From positions 8,430,501 to 8,494,500 of the forward strand of contig NW_025062476.1 of assembly GCF_000002995.4 (NCBI RefSeq): a DNA stretch of 64,000 bases, in the 5' to 3' direction. Every line of letters starts with the position of its first letter. Position 1 is the first letter of the stretch. The notes beneath the pieces were generated by a model, which was given only the letters and a program-made list of their open reading frames with translations, was not told where the DNA came from and searched no databases. The stretch is from Brugia malayi. Lineage: Eukaryota; Nematoda; Chromadorea; Rhabditida; Onchocercidae. This document shows positions 25,484 to 39,413 of this stretch, piece by piece. Made by a program: the position numbers and the translations under genes.

Positions 25484-28400
25484 ATGCAAAATAGTGCAAT
25501 CTACATTCGTGCTCTACTTATAGTGCACATGTTGACATCACTCCTGTCCTTATCACCATTCACTGCTCAAGTTGGTGTTGTTATAAAGAACATCGAAGAT
25601 CAAAAAAATCTCTCTCAAGTTTGCGATGAATCGGACGAGACAGGAAATTGGTTTGTAAGAGGATTGATAACCTTTTGACTATGCATGTCTATTCTAGCGA
25701 TGGTCTCGTCATCCTGAATACTTTCACAGAAAATTGATTTTATTGCTGCATATGAGCAAATGTGACATCTTGATATGTGAAATTCTTTTACCAATTGTTC
25801 TTGATTACCAGAATATCCTACTCTACATCGATATCCTAGAATTTAGATATCCTGCAGTCGGCCATTAGCTTGGCAGAAACACGGGCTAGCCCAAATTTTG
25901 ATTATGAATTCTTCTCTACATTTCATTTTTCTTGCAAATGCTACCATTTTAGGTTTATCTACTGCAGTGGTAGTATACTATCTGCGATGAATCTACATCA
26001 GCTGGAACTAGATTCAAAAACATTTGTCGACCGTCCACTAAAGGCTGATCCAAGTATGAATTAATCATCTGCAGGGATAATTCATAAATTTTGTTTATTA
26101 ATTTATAAATGCAAATTATAATGATGCTCGAATAAATGTAAAATTTAGTAACAAATAAATAATAAAGAAGCTTCTCGAATACATATCTGATATGTCATTA
26201 TGAGACGGTATACCATCAAATAGCATTTTCATGTGAGCACAATTCACATATTTTATCGCATCATGCCTTCATTCATTTTAGAAATTGTTCAAGACGAATT
26301 CATAAAAAAATTCGGGGGACAAGCAGTGGAAAATATTAATTCACAGGAATTACTGGCTTTCCGTGAACGCTACTTTGATAAAGAGGGAGAAGAACTAAAG
26401 AAATGTGCTATTCCGGAATGGCAAAAATTGCCGCCCAAAATTGCTCGCATAAAAGATGAAACTCTAAAACAATTTGCAATATTTTTAAACAAACGATGGA
26501 AGGACTTGTGCAGGAAGGTAAGAGTTATATGAACTTCTGCGATTAATTTTGCTTATACCAAATGCGCAGTTTACACACGTTCGTACGGAATTTTGATTCT
26601 GCCACTGACATTTCTTTTGTAATTCTTACTCTCTTGAAGCCTAATCAATTCCAAACATAAATCAACATATGTAAATTATGGACCACTGAAAAAATCTTTA
26701 GTGAATCAAAGTATCGGGTTTTTTATACTAACCCTCTTCTGTACCTATATTTTCTAAGATCAAACAAATCCAACATCCAGAACGTCATTCATTGATCATA
26801 GTACCTGAATCATTCATCGTGCCAGGTGGTCGATTCAGGGAATTTTACTATTGGGATGCATATTGGATTGTCAAGGGTTTGATTGCTAGTAGCCTCTATA
26901 AAATGGTCAAAAATATGTTGATAAACTTTCTACATTGTGTTAAAAAGTAATCTTTTTATCAATCCACATTCTAATTTATTATCTGTATCAGTTTGTTCTC
27001 CAGAAACTAATATATTCATAAGTTGCAAAAGTGTATACTTTCAAAAAAAAGAGGAAATTTTCTCTTCAAGACTGCTAAGTCACAACTTTTCTACAATGTT
27101 TTTACAATCGATATCTGTTACAGATATGGATTTATGCCAAATGGTGGACGTGTTTATTATTTACGACGTTCGCAGCCACCGTTCTTGATTCCAATGGTAT
27201 ATGAGTATTATGAGGCTACCAAAGACACTGAATTTATTAGAAACAATTTCAAATATCTTGTGAAAGAGTTTGAATTTTGGATTAAAAACAGGTAGTTAAT
27301 CAATAGATAGAATATTGCTTTTTCATAATCAGTTATTTCAATTTCATAAAATCATTCGATAACGTGATCTTTCCAAAAAAATTTCAAATTTTAAACATAT
27401 TATTATTAATCAAATAAATAATACTACTAATAATTAATAGTAACCAATAATCCTTTTCATAAATCACATAATGTCGAACAATACTTTATCCTGAAAACCA
27501 AGGGCACTAATAGTTTAAAACAATGGATGAGAAATGCACTAAAACAATTTATAAACTACTCAGATCATTGATAGTAAGGGACAAAAATGGAAAAAATCAC
27601 ACAGTATACCAGTATCGTACTATAACAAATGTACCTCGTCCGGAATCGTATTTGGTTGATGCTGAAGCTGCAGTGAAAGTCAAAAAAGAAAATAGATTGA
27701 AATTTTTTCAAGTAATTTTTAGATACTATTAGTAAATTATTATTATCATTGATTTGTATTGGAATGTAAGTTCTAAACAAATGTGTTATGAGGAAAATAT
27801 GAACTTGGAACATTTAATAAATGACAGTCCTGTAGCAAGCCAAACAATTCGTAATTATTTTAGGATCTTGCGTCGGCGGCTGAGTCAGGTTGGGATTTTT
27901 CGTCGCGATGGTTTAGAGATCGACGGACAATGCAATCCATCGAAACAACTAATATTGTGCCAGTGGATCTGAATGCGTTACTTTGCTGGAATGCTAATAT
28001 TCTCAAATATTTAGCAACTATAAGTATATGTTCTTTTACACTTTATACTTCTGCAGTGACATTTCCATATTTCAATTATTTTGAAATTGGTACCAATATC
28101 CTTAAAACAAAAAATCAAGTACCAATATCTTAAAACAGGTGATAAGAAAAAAGTAGCAGAACTGGAGAAAAAGAAAGAGAGTATTTCGGAAGCTTTAAAT
28201 GCTATATTTTACAATGACACGGAAAAGTCTTGGTTCGATTACAATTTACGTACTAATTCCCATAAAGTGATTTTCTATCCATCTAATATGATGCCTCTCT
28301 TCACTCAATGCTATTCAGAATTGGATTACGGAAAAGCAACTGATATCGTTAATTTTATGAAAGTAAATTATTTAACAACATCAGCTTGCTTTTTTTACTG

Positions 28401-29565
28401 TGAATAACTTTCCTCGTAGATAAAGCTTTTTATGCGTCACACCCATCATAAATGACAACTGAATGAATGACGCAAGATATGTGGTAACTCTTGACAGCAT
28501 GGACCACATGGACTTTCAAACTTTTCTTCCTTCAACAATTTTCATATTTTCTCCTTTCGTGAATTCTGAAGAATTCAAATATAAAAATATTTAGTCTCTT
28601 TCTGGGTTTCAAAAATTCTTTCAAAATCGATTGAAGAATTATTACAGCGATCAAAGCTTCTTGACTACCAGAATGGTGTGCCGACAAGTCTCGAAATGAA
28701 CAGTGGAGAAAAATGGGACTTTCCGAATGGATGGGCTCCTTTGCAACATATAATCATCGAAGGAATGCGAAAATCCAACAATCCTGATGTTCAAGAATTG
28801 GTATTTTTCTTCCCGCAGTGCCTGAAATATTTTCAAGTTTTTGAAATACTCTGAATAGATGCGAGTCTTTTGATGACTTTCGAAATGAATAAATTTTAAA
28901 GTAAAATTGAAAAAGGATATTTTTGCAGGCGTATAAATTAGCAAAAAAGTGGGTATTGGCCAATTATCACGTTTATCAAGCCACAAATCAAATGTGGGAC
29001 AAGGTTTTTTTAATATATTTTAGTTCTGACTTGTGCTTTAGGTTCCTAACCTTTTATAACAAAACAGGATAAATATAATTTGTGCTTTCCTATGTTTTCT
29101 AAGGTTCAGTTAATACAATTGTTCTCATACTATCCCAACAGCTTTACTTCATTCTGTCATGTAGAAATTTTAAAAATATCATACTCATTTCAAAATAAAC
29201 ATTTTTTTACTAAATTAAAGGCGCTCAGTTCTCATTGTTTAGATTGATATCGTCGGAGCAATTCCTAAGCCGGGAAGTGGTGGAGAATATAACGTACAAG
29301 TATGTTCCCTAAATTTTTTTAAAATTCCAAAATAATTTCAATTCGAAACGTTACGAAACGATTGAGCACTTTCCAGGATGGTTTTGGTTGGACAAATGGT
29401 GTTATCCTCGACCTTCTTGTTACTTACTATGACCGGATGAGTGTTCCGAAAACTGATCAAAAAGTAAATTCTGCACCAACGCCCAACATCACTCCTATTT
29501 TCTGGGACTTTATCACGCTTATCATATTTATCACTGTAATTAGCTATTTTTATCACTGTAATTAG
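25484..29565 (+). CDS. Trehalase 1 (GH37, alpha,alpha-trehalase), 12 exons
   Basis: It hydrolyses trehalose to two glucose molecules. Exons: 25484-25650, 25953-26053, 26282-26517, 26759-26946, 27124-27291, 27564-27711, 27864-28023, 28139-28362, 28648-28800, 28929-29003, 29243-29299, 29377-29565, giving 621 residues, normal for an animal trehalase. Residues 1-28 look like a signal peptide. Both family signatures are present: [14 protein letters not shown] (about 190-203) and [10 protein letters not shown] (about 486-495). The expected general acid Asp lies in [10 protein letters not shown] (about Asp347) and the expected base Glu in GGEYNVQDGFGW (about Glu555). The last exon ends in a hydrophobic stretch ([17 protein letters not shown]), so the enzyme is probably held in the membrane with its catalytic part outside. 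It is followed in the same orientation by a paralogue of identical intron pattern. All catalytic motifs are intact; function is inferred from family. Confidence 0.95.
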
Positions 29566-29570
29566 CTATT
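29527..29570. repeat. 22-bp tandem duplication across a stop codon
   Basis: Two perfect 22-base units (29527-29548, 29549-29570) overlap the end of trehalase 1. Because 22 is not a multiple of three, the TAG in the first copy is out of frame and the TAG in the second (29563-29565) is used. Confidence 0.95.
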
Positions 29571-32500
29571 CATACAATTATTTCATTTAATTACTCAATG
29601 TGGAAAAACTGTTTATTTGATGTTTTGTTCATTGCAAAGGTGTACATTCCAGTTCATTTCAGAGCTATTTAACATTTTAAAATGTCTTTTTTTTTTAACC
29701 GTATATTATGCAATCTTCAGAATGGTTCAATAAAAGATACTTAGTCTTATATTTGCGACTTCAGTTCAGTGTATTCTTTCTCAAGGGACTTCAGTAAGAA
29801 AACTCAGCCTTTCGTTGTTTCCATCAGTACTTTCTTCATCACTTTTCTCAGATCACATCAGTACATCATCCATCATAAATCTACATCCACACTTCTGCAC
29901 TTCGGTTGACTATTTTCGTTTATCACACACACATTTGCTTAATTTTCATTATTATTTAAAGGACCGCAATAATCGCAGAGATAATATGCTTCACGTTCAC
30001 AAAGTAATACGTTTCACATTCACACGTTCACAAACACTCCAAACTTCTGTAGTTTTATATAATTCACTCTTTCGTGTCCCAATTAACATCGTATAGATTG
30101 GCATAGGATGAGTAAGTGACTTACGGATTCTGTGGTTCGGTTATATTCCGTAATTTGTTATTTATGATTTGGTATACTCTAATCCTTTGTTAACTGTCTC
30201 TCAAGCTTCCCCGTAATCTTTCAGATTTTTCACTCCATTCTTAACAATCTACAAAATAGTTCCAATTTCCTCATATATCCTGCTGTTTACTGGCCAGTCT
30301 ATTTGGACTATCCACTAATCATCTTTTCAGGATACCGGAAATGGTTAGTTTTTGGGAATTTCTGTGGCCCGGACTTATCAAACACATCAGATATTCCATC
30401 GCAAATGCAGCGGATTTGAAAAGAAACTGAATAAAAAAGATAACTTGAAATTAAGTTTGTCGAGTAGTAATGTGAAAAGGGAGAGGTGTGAAACAAGGGG
30501 ATTCCAGAAAAATCAGGTTGATTTGCATTATGAAAACGGATGGCTCGATTCAAAACAACGAAATGCACATTTCGCGATGTAAACGCAAGTGGAAGACGAG
30601 ACTATTCTCAAGACAATATCTAAATGAAAATGAGCAGTGAAGATAAGCGACCCAAGTTCAGAAGTGGAAAGGTTCCCATTTCCACTTCTGGAAATAGTAA
30701 TGATAAAAAATAACAAGTAGTGACAATCTTAAACTTACTGATTATGATAATAAAGGAAGCTATAATAGGCCTTGTGGTTTCTATACAAAGGAGTACAAAT
30801 TGAGATTTCTTAAAGTTTAACCAGGAAAGTAAAAGGAATGTAAAAATTTCAGTTTTTAATTTCATATTATTCCTTTCTCATCTTTTGTAAATGTGTTGTT
30901 ATGGTTTCTGTCGGTAAATAGTTCTCGAACTGCTGACAGTGAGTGTGGTGGCGAGGACAGTTATGGTCAGTGAAAACAGTTTTTTAAAAAAAATTTAGAA
31001 AAAAAAATTGGTAAACTATTATTTAAAAAACTTTTCTGATTTAATTTGTCAAATTCTACTTTCAACCACATTTAATTTCATAATATATTTGTTGCTTCAA
31101 AATTTATGACTTCTTTGTTGTGTAGTTGTTCATCACATCTAGATAGATGTTTTTATTTTAAATGAAATTTACATTAGTGAAATTTCCTCTCTCTGTTCTA
31201 TGTGTGATAGGATGAAATGAATAGAAAAGCAATAAATGTCAGAATGCTTTGTTTTGACTAATCTTCATTACTGATTTAGTAAAGCAATTTTGGTGATAAA
31301 TTGAGTACAAGTAACAAACTTGAAAATGCTATATATTAGGAGGTGATAATAAGAGGACGATTCATTCATTCTTTATGGTTTCTTGCCTTTTCCGCTCCTT
31401 TGCACTCTAATCTTTTTCTCTGCACCTTCATCTTTTCATTGGAAAGAATTCGGATTTTTGACATTTATTTTTCAGTGAAGCAATGAAAGTGTCTTTTGTT
31501 AGAGAGTTAACATATATAGAAGATATCACCTCGTTTCCATAACTCAAGACGTTTAGAAAAATAGTAGATGGATTTCATTTCCTTTCATCGATTTGAAAAG
31601 CATTTTATTTTTGCTCAAGTTTTTTGATCAAAATTTTGTAAAGATGATCAGCTGTAACCTCAATTTTCCTTCTATTTCATAATTTATATTTTTGCGCGCT
31701 CAAAACTAGGTATTTCTCTTATCTATACCTGTTACCATTAGCAATTTATATTTCCACACCTTTTTAAACTATGTAAAATATAAAACATTAAATCCTGGGA
31801 AACATCACTTCATTTCTTTTTATCATTTTTTGTACTTATCTATGTCATTATTTGAAAGCTTGAAGGAGACTTAGATTCCATTAACTGATTTATAATCTTT
31901 CCTTATATGTTTTCATATACTCTTATATTTCGTCTTAAAAAGATCAAACATTAAGTTTCTTGACCATATATACATATATATATATTGTTATTACTATCCT
32001 GTTTCCTCTGCTTTAATTACAACTAGACGGAAATTAAATATAAAAGCAAACAGTGAGTGCCAAGTACGCTGAATTCTGTTTACAGTACTCATGGAGAATT
32101 TGAAATGGTAAAAGATTTTTGGAGGATCATATTGTATCCAATTAAATTCATTGAAATAAATTTAGGAAAAGATCAAAAACTAAGCATGCGATATAGCATT
32201 CTCTCTAATAACGGGTAAGTAAGAAAATGGCATTTTATTCTTCTTAGTTTTCTTTCTTGATCATTTTCTCATAATTGATTGAGAAAATAAGTGCCGATAG
32301 GACTGGATAAATATCATAAAAACTTCTGAATATATCATATGCCAATTTTAAATCTCATAAAATTTACAACAAAGTGCAATAGTGAAAATTTATTGATCAG
32401 TGGACTTATTCCTATATCACTTAACTTCCGTACCATACCTGCGATAATATTTTGTGATATGCGCTTCACTGCTTAGCTATACGCTTTCTATCCAAGGTCG

Positions 32501-35430
32501 TTAAATATTTTTTCTTAATTTAATTAATGATTATGTTGAGGAAACTTCTCTCTTCTACACTGTGCTTATAAAAACGTAAGATATCCGAAACGAGAGGATG
32601 AATAAAGCAGAATTTTTCCTCTTAAAAAAGGATTTGTAAGCTTGAATGAAATGCCAGCTACTTGCGATCCTTATAATCATAAATTAACATTTCACTAATA
32701 ACGACAATTCCATTTCTGATTTATGTTTTCTTTCATCTCAAAATGATTTGTAAAACGTAGTATTTCAAATTTTGTATTATTTAAAAATTTGTTTAAGATT
32801 TTGGCTTTTATTTTATTTGAAGTTAATGATACCATAAATAACCATCTTTTTAATGAATTGATAACTAAATTGTGAGTAAATTTGGAAAGGTAATTTCTAA
32901 TATTTGTTAGCTCTAACAGTTTGATAGCTTAATCAAAATTTAGAAAAAAATAATTTTGGAGTTAAAACTCTATTTCCATCTCACCACTTTATTTAATTCA
33001 TCTTAAAACATATTTTACACTCTAAACATTCAGTTGCATTACCAATTGAAATGCATTCTTTTTGATGAAATTATGCTCGGCTTTTATTTCTTCATAATAA
33101 TAAAGTTTGTGGTAACGGTACGATATTTTCAAAACTAACTAAAATGCTTGTAAATATGACTCCAATGTTAGTAAATATGACTTTAGTAATAAAATATGGC
33201 CTGGTTATGTTATAGCTTTTATAATTGTTTTCTCAAAATTTCTCTCAAATATTATTGCATACAAGGATTTCAGTATCTAAAAAACTGGAAAATTTTTGGA
33301 AGGCTGTGTATAGCAATAAACCAGGGTTAGAACTGATAAAAACACTAATTGGCGAAAAAAAATTTCGCTCAAAATGTTGAAAATAATGTATAAGCGGATT
33401 GTTACACTTGTGAAACTTGTAAAAATGGTAATCTGTTTACATTTCTCTTTCTGGTTTGATTAAATATTACATGCAATTCAAAAAAAGTGATTACAAATTG
33501 ACATTTCACCTCTGTTTATTTGCGTTTTTCTTAATGCTTCATATTTCACTTCCGCAAAAGAAAATGTAACCTTTCTGGATTTTGAATTTTTTGAATTGAG
33601 TTTGATTTAGATTGAAGTTTCATTTGAAGTTGTCGCAAGATCTTAATTAGAATTTAATATTTAATCATAAAAGTAACAAAAAAGAGACTGCAGTAGTGCT
33701 AATGCACTAAATCTGCCTATCGCGACAATATTTGAAAATTGGCACTATCGATATGCGAATCGATAATGCTTCCTGCAATATGTTTTCACTTAATTGCCAC
33801 TACTCACTGCATGTTTTTGGTTGATTATTGCTGTATACGATATAAACACTGTTGAGATATCCCTGTCATTACTATCAATGATAATTATTGTTATCACTAT
33901 GAAATATAAAAGAAATAACGAAATTATCAAAAACTGTTCAACATTCCTAACAGAAGGACCTTCATCTAAAATTTTCCAATTAGAGATTCATTAATGCCTG
34001 ACTCCGCTCAGTTAGATTGCATATTTTCTTTCCAAGTTTTACTGGGAAAAATCATAACGAAAAGTTTCTTAATTTTTTGCGTAGTCTGAAATGTATTATT
34101 AATCTGAAAATATTCAACTTTCTGAATTTTCCGCATGAGATTGACAATTATTTGATTTATTCATAAATGTGCCAATTACTCTATGACAATATAGCATTGT
34201 TTCCATTCCATCCGTATTACTTTTCTTGTTACTTTAACAGTTACAGTAACGAAATAGTACGCTCAAGACTTTCTGGTTATTTTGGCTGTCCTGAAATTAG
34301 AGGTGCTTGATCTACGTTGGTACTTCATTCTGCTTACTGATAGGACTAGACAGGTGTATGCATGTTATTTTTAGGAATAGAAATAGAGCCATTTATAGGA
34401 CGTCTTGTTAAACATGCAAGTATCATTTTGAAGAATTTCAGCATACTGTGGTAAACATAGAATTCCTTTGTTGTCAGGAGAGTACTATGTAAGCGAAACA
34501 CCAAGCATCTATTATTGAAAGTAACTTCTACCTGTGCGCTCATGCTTTTACTAATCTTTTTATACCGATATTGATATCGGTTGGATTCATACTAGAACTT
34601 TTGTATGAGATTTTTTTAGAGAAATCCAAAACAATAGATATTGTTGAAATATTGGAAACTCAACTGGAATGACTAAATTAAAAAACTTATGTTTGATTAT
34701 TCATGATTCATTTGAAAATCTTGACAAAAGGAACACAAAAAAAAATATTCCATTCATTGTCAATATCTGACATTCATAAACAAAAGCTCCAATTAATTAA
34801 TAACTCGAGAAGTAAGCATGAAAAAATGAATCAAGAATCATGTACCTGAAAACAAATGACGAATTTAATTAACGATATTTTAAGATAGAAAGATGATGAT
34901 GACCTACTAGCAGTGAAAATTTGGTACTTGACCTATTAGAAGCAGATCCTTTTCTTTTAGAAGAGGAACTTAACCTACTGGAACTTATTGACACTTTCTT
35001 GCATATTACTATTAACTTAGTTAGAGAAAGTCATCTATTTGAATTCATTTTGGATATGGCATACATGCATTTACAAAAACTATAAGAAATTAAAGTTAGA
35101 AAACTAGTATATTCTTGTATTTCGGTAAATTTTTTTCTTGTACTCTTCGTATTGGCATATAAAAGCAATATGAAAACAGCGAAATATTTTCTTAATAAAT
35201 TTCAGTTGAAAAGTAAAAATTTCTAAAAACAACAGGGGAAACAATTTATGTTACATAACTTATATTAACTTGCAAGTCTGTAATGATCGATTAATTTAGC
35301 TTTATAAGATTCATGATAACTTCTAGGATTCAAATTTCTGAAATTTCTAGAAGTGGCATATTTTCAAGTTGCTCTGTGCATGCTTCATGCATGCATACTC
35401 GAGAAATAAAAAACTTCGAAGCTTAAGATA
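29571..35430. other. Intergenic region between the trehalase paralogues
   Basis: About 5.9 kb without a convincing gene. Plus-strand frames at 29815-30096 and 30352-30582 have no recognisable content or splice context. A leucine/glutamate-rich open frame at 34903-35085 looks protein-like but has no start codon (see findings). A TA-rich stretch is at about 31973-31985. No third trehalase copy or fragment (no PGGRF or WDFPNGW coding motif) was seen. Confidence 0.55.
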
Positions 35431-38400
35431 ATGGAAGCTATTGCCATTCGCTTTGGGATTTTCTCTTGTCTTTTAATTAATGTACACACTGTCAACGATC
35501 CAGATGTCTCCGAGTTGGCCAAAATAGCCGAAGAAGCTTTAAGCAATAAATCCATAAATGTTTGTGATGAAACAAATACCAACAATTCGTAAGTTCATGA
35601 ACTTCGATGTGTAATGTTATACCAAAAGTTATTTACAGTTGCTTCATCAATTTTATTAGAATCTATGTTATCAACAACATCGTTTGATTGATGCTTACAC
35701 TCAGGTTTATTTACTGTTATGGAAGATTATTGGCAGCAGTCAATGTACACAATTTATTCCAGGACTCGAAGTATTTCGTGGATATGCCAATGAAATTTGA
35801 CCCTGGTATGATAAAACTTTAATATTACTAGTGATTTATTAATTAGATAATTCAATTCTGCTATTTTATTAATTTTAAATTAAGGTGCCTTGTCTAACTT
35901 CTAAATCATTATCGATTAAGCTTCCTCACCAAAAAAGTATATAGAATAGCAATTGTGAGGCATTGCGAAGTTCCAGAAGTAATACAAGAAGAATTTGATA
36001 GACGTTTTGGTGAATATGAGCTTCAAGCCATTAATCGTTCTGCATTGAAAGCATTCGTTGACGAATATTTCGATCTACCCGGAAACGAATTAGAAGACTG
36101 TCAATTAGAAGAATGGATTGAGCATCCATCGAAACTAATGAAGATTCAAGATACACTGCTACGTGATTGGGCGCTAAAACTTAATGCAATTTGGAAATTA
36201 TTATGTCGAAAAGTATATTTTTTGAAAAACTTCGAGCATTTTTGACAGTTCTAATTCTTCAGATTGTTCATTTAAATATTGCACACTATTTGATTTATAC
36301 AGAAAGCATACACATACTGAATAAAATGGATTTTACTGAAGATAATTGAAAGGTTCATAAATTCTCTAAAGTTTATAAGGGACTTTTTTATTCTGCACAA
36401 TTGATTTCTGCATTGCTACAGATAAAATCAAATGGAAATCCAAAGCGAACTTCATTAATTTATGTCCCAGAGGAATTCATTGTACCTGGTGGACGATTTC
36501 GTGAGTTCTATTACTGGGACGCTTATTGGATTGTGAAAGGTTTGGCAGCTAGTGGACTTCACAATACAATCAAGAAAATGATTACCAATTTTGTTACTAT
36601 CGTCGATAGGTAACAATATTTCTTGTTTTCTTGCCACTTCAAATTATTTATTAATCAATCTAAATGAGTTGAAGTAAGAAAGTACATTTTTTAAAGGAAA
36701 TAAAGCTATTACTTTAATAACTAATCGGTATTTATACGTTCTTTAAATTGCTTTAAAAACTGATTCCTTGAAGACTTCAAATATATCACTTCTTGTTTTA
36801 GATATGGATTTATCCCAAACGGAGGTCGGATCTATTACCTTGGACGGTCTCAACCACCACTGCTCATCCCTATGGTTTATGAGTATTATGAGCTGACACA
36901 TGATCTTGCATTCATAAATAAAATTTTGCCGACTCTCATCAAAGAGTACGAATTTTGGCAAAACAACAGGTAGTGAAATATTGATATGAAACAGTTTTTG
37001 ATAGTTAGAATTGGTCTTGATCTTCTTACTAAGATTTCAACAATTTCTAATATTGAGTATTGTGAAGAATCTCACGTGAAAAGCTATTTGGTAATTAAAT
37101 TAGTTCTTCGTTGAATTTCATTTTTGAACTTGCATGATCATTCGAGCATTCAAAAGATTCTCTTTTTTGACTTTAAAGATCATACCTTTTTGACTAATTC
37201 AGGCCTCAAATCTCAAATTTTGAAGAGTTTATACATATGAAGAGTTTATACCAAATTTATACATATTCATTAAGTTACAGAGTTATCAATGTGTCAGATG
37301 ATAAAGGCAACACATTTTCGGTTTTTTATTACCACAGTAAATGTAATGTACCACGACCAGAATCATTTCGTGCAGATATTATACATGCTTCACTGCTCCT
37401 AGCTCACGAACGACCAAAATTTTATATGGTTAGTAAGAAAACGATTCTAAAATAAAATGCTAAAATTTAAAGTCTAATGTCTGCTTTCAGTTTTCACACA
37501 TTATTTGTAGGATATAGCATCAGCTGCAGAATCAGGATGGGACTTCAGTTCTCGATGGTTCAGAGATAATCACAACATTGAAACTATCGAAACAACCGAT
37601 ATTATCCCAATTGATTTAAATGCTTTCATATGTTGGAATCTGGATATTTTGCAGTATTTACTTAAGCATACAGGTAACGAAGTGATGAGAAAGACTATAA
37701 AAGAGGAAATTTGTTTTAATGAATAATTAAATATATGCACGGAAAATTTATATGTATATAATATATGTATGTATGAAAAAGTACGGAAAATTTGAACTTT
37801 TCTCATATCTGACTAGAATTCTAGGTGTTGTAATTTTTGCTCATCATTTCATTGTTTTATTGAAAGACGTAATAATATCAAGCAGTAGTTCTAACAGGTT
37901 TAGGATAGCTTCAATAAATTGAAGTCACTGAAATATTTGAGTGATAGTGATAAATTTATGTTGATCATTTGACATTTTTCTTTCTGCACAATTTTATTTC
38001 AAGATAGTTGGTTCATATCCTTTTTTTTACTTTTATTTGTATTTGTATGTTCTCAATTTATTGCTTAGGAAATCCTTCGAAATCAAAAATGTTTCGTGAT
38101 AAACGAGAAATTCTCCGTCAAGCAATGCTTCAAATATTTTACAACAATACTGAAGGTGCCTGGTTCGATTACAATTTGCGAACTAAATCTCACAATTCCA
38201 ACTTTTATCCATCAATTGTGGTACCATTGTTCGGCGAATGCTATCAGCCGTTGAACCTGGCCCGACCACAACAAATCGTCAACTATTTGAATGCTCGTTT
38301 TTCAGAAAATTTTTTTCTCTCTTTAAAAATTCAAAATGGGTAAAAGTGCTTAAAAAAAAAGATTAAAAAGGAACTTTTGCAGGGATCTATTGAACTTTCA

Positions 38401-39413
38401 AATTATTATTTGAATTGTGACATATCGTTTTTGCCAAAGAATTTTTCTACCGTATGGTTATGCTAACTTTACAGAAAACAGGAGTATACAACTATCCAGG
38501 TGGTATACCAGCAAGCCTTATTGAAAATACCAAACAGCAGTGGGATTTTCCAAATGGTTGGAGTCCTGCAAACCATATGATTATTGAAGGAATGAGAAAG
38601 TCTAGCAATCCGGTTGTACAAGAACAGGTACAAAACGGAAATAATGTGTAAATTCCTAGTAAAGGAGCTCAAATGCACCATCATTTTATAGGCTCGTTTA
38701 CTTATGCAAAGTTTGTTTTTGGAAACCATATGATGGCATATTATTTGTTTAGGCATATCGTTTGGCAAGGAAATGGATTTTGGGCAATTTCAAAGTGTTT
38801 CGGGAAACGGGTTATATGTGGGAAAAGGTTAATACTTTTACTAGTGTTAAATGAATAATCAGATTGAGAAAGATGTTTAAATCAGAAAATCATGTATTTT
38901 GACAGCTTAGACCATCTCACTATGTTGCGGAGTTATATTCAATTTATTTCTTCAAAACCTAAATTCCAAAGTGCTCAACCACATTTTTTTCAGTATGATG
39001 TCAATGGGACTGTATCACAACCAGGTGGTGGCGGGGAATATTTTGTTCAGGTACATATATTTTCAACTGCTAACAAAGCAGTATTGCTATATATTTCAAG
39101 CTGTCTAAAAAGTGTGAAAAAACCATAATGCATAAAGCTGTAGTTATAAGACAAAAGACACATATATAAATGCCTCACTCACTCTAATTTTTCTGGCATG
39201 AATTAAAATTGTGATTTCCAGGATGGCTTTGGCTGGTCGAATGGGGTTATTTTAGATCTGTTAACAACGTACTATGACAGAATGCGCATTAATCCGGAAG
39301 ATTTAGTGCTGAATAACAATGGTTCTGCAACACTTTCAGCATCTGCACGAATAAGCTCTAAATCCACCATTTCTCTTATTTCAATATTTTATACGTATTT
39401 ACTAATGCGCTGA
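35431..39413 (+). CDS. Trehalase 2 (GH37, alpha,alpha-trehalase), 12 exons
   Basis: Tandem paralogue of the upstream trehalase. Exons: 35431-35588, 35705-35805, 35977-36212, 36422-36609, 36802-36969, 37281-37428, 37511-37673, 38069-38292, 38475-38627, 38753-38827, 38994-39050, 39222-39413, giving 620 residues. Exons 2-6 and 8-11 have exactly the lengths of their counterparts; exons 1, 7 and 12 differ by multiples of three. Residues 1-17 or so form a signal peptide. Signatures [14 protein letters not shown] (about 187-200) and [10 protein letters not shown] (about 483-492) are intact, as are Asp in [10 protein letters not shown] (about 344) and Glu in [14 protein letters not shown] (about 553). 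The tail is Ser/Thr-rich and ends in a short hydrophobic segment ([12 protein letters not shown]), compatible with a GPI signal or a membrane anchor. Exon 8 lacks a GT donor at the homologous position (see 38293). Either a GC-AG intron is used or this copy is mis-spliced. Confidence 0.92.
38293..38298 (+). other. Non-canonical 5' splice site (GC) in trehalase 2 intron 8
   Basis: The paralogue fixes the end of exon 8: both copies would be 224 bases and the next exon starts in phase 0 (KTG versus RSK). At that point the sequence is AAT|GCTCGT, so the donor would be GC. The nearest GT (38296) would shift the frame by adding four bases, and the good GTAAAA donor at about 38340 is in the wrong phase. 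Confidence 0.65.
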
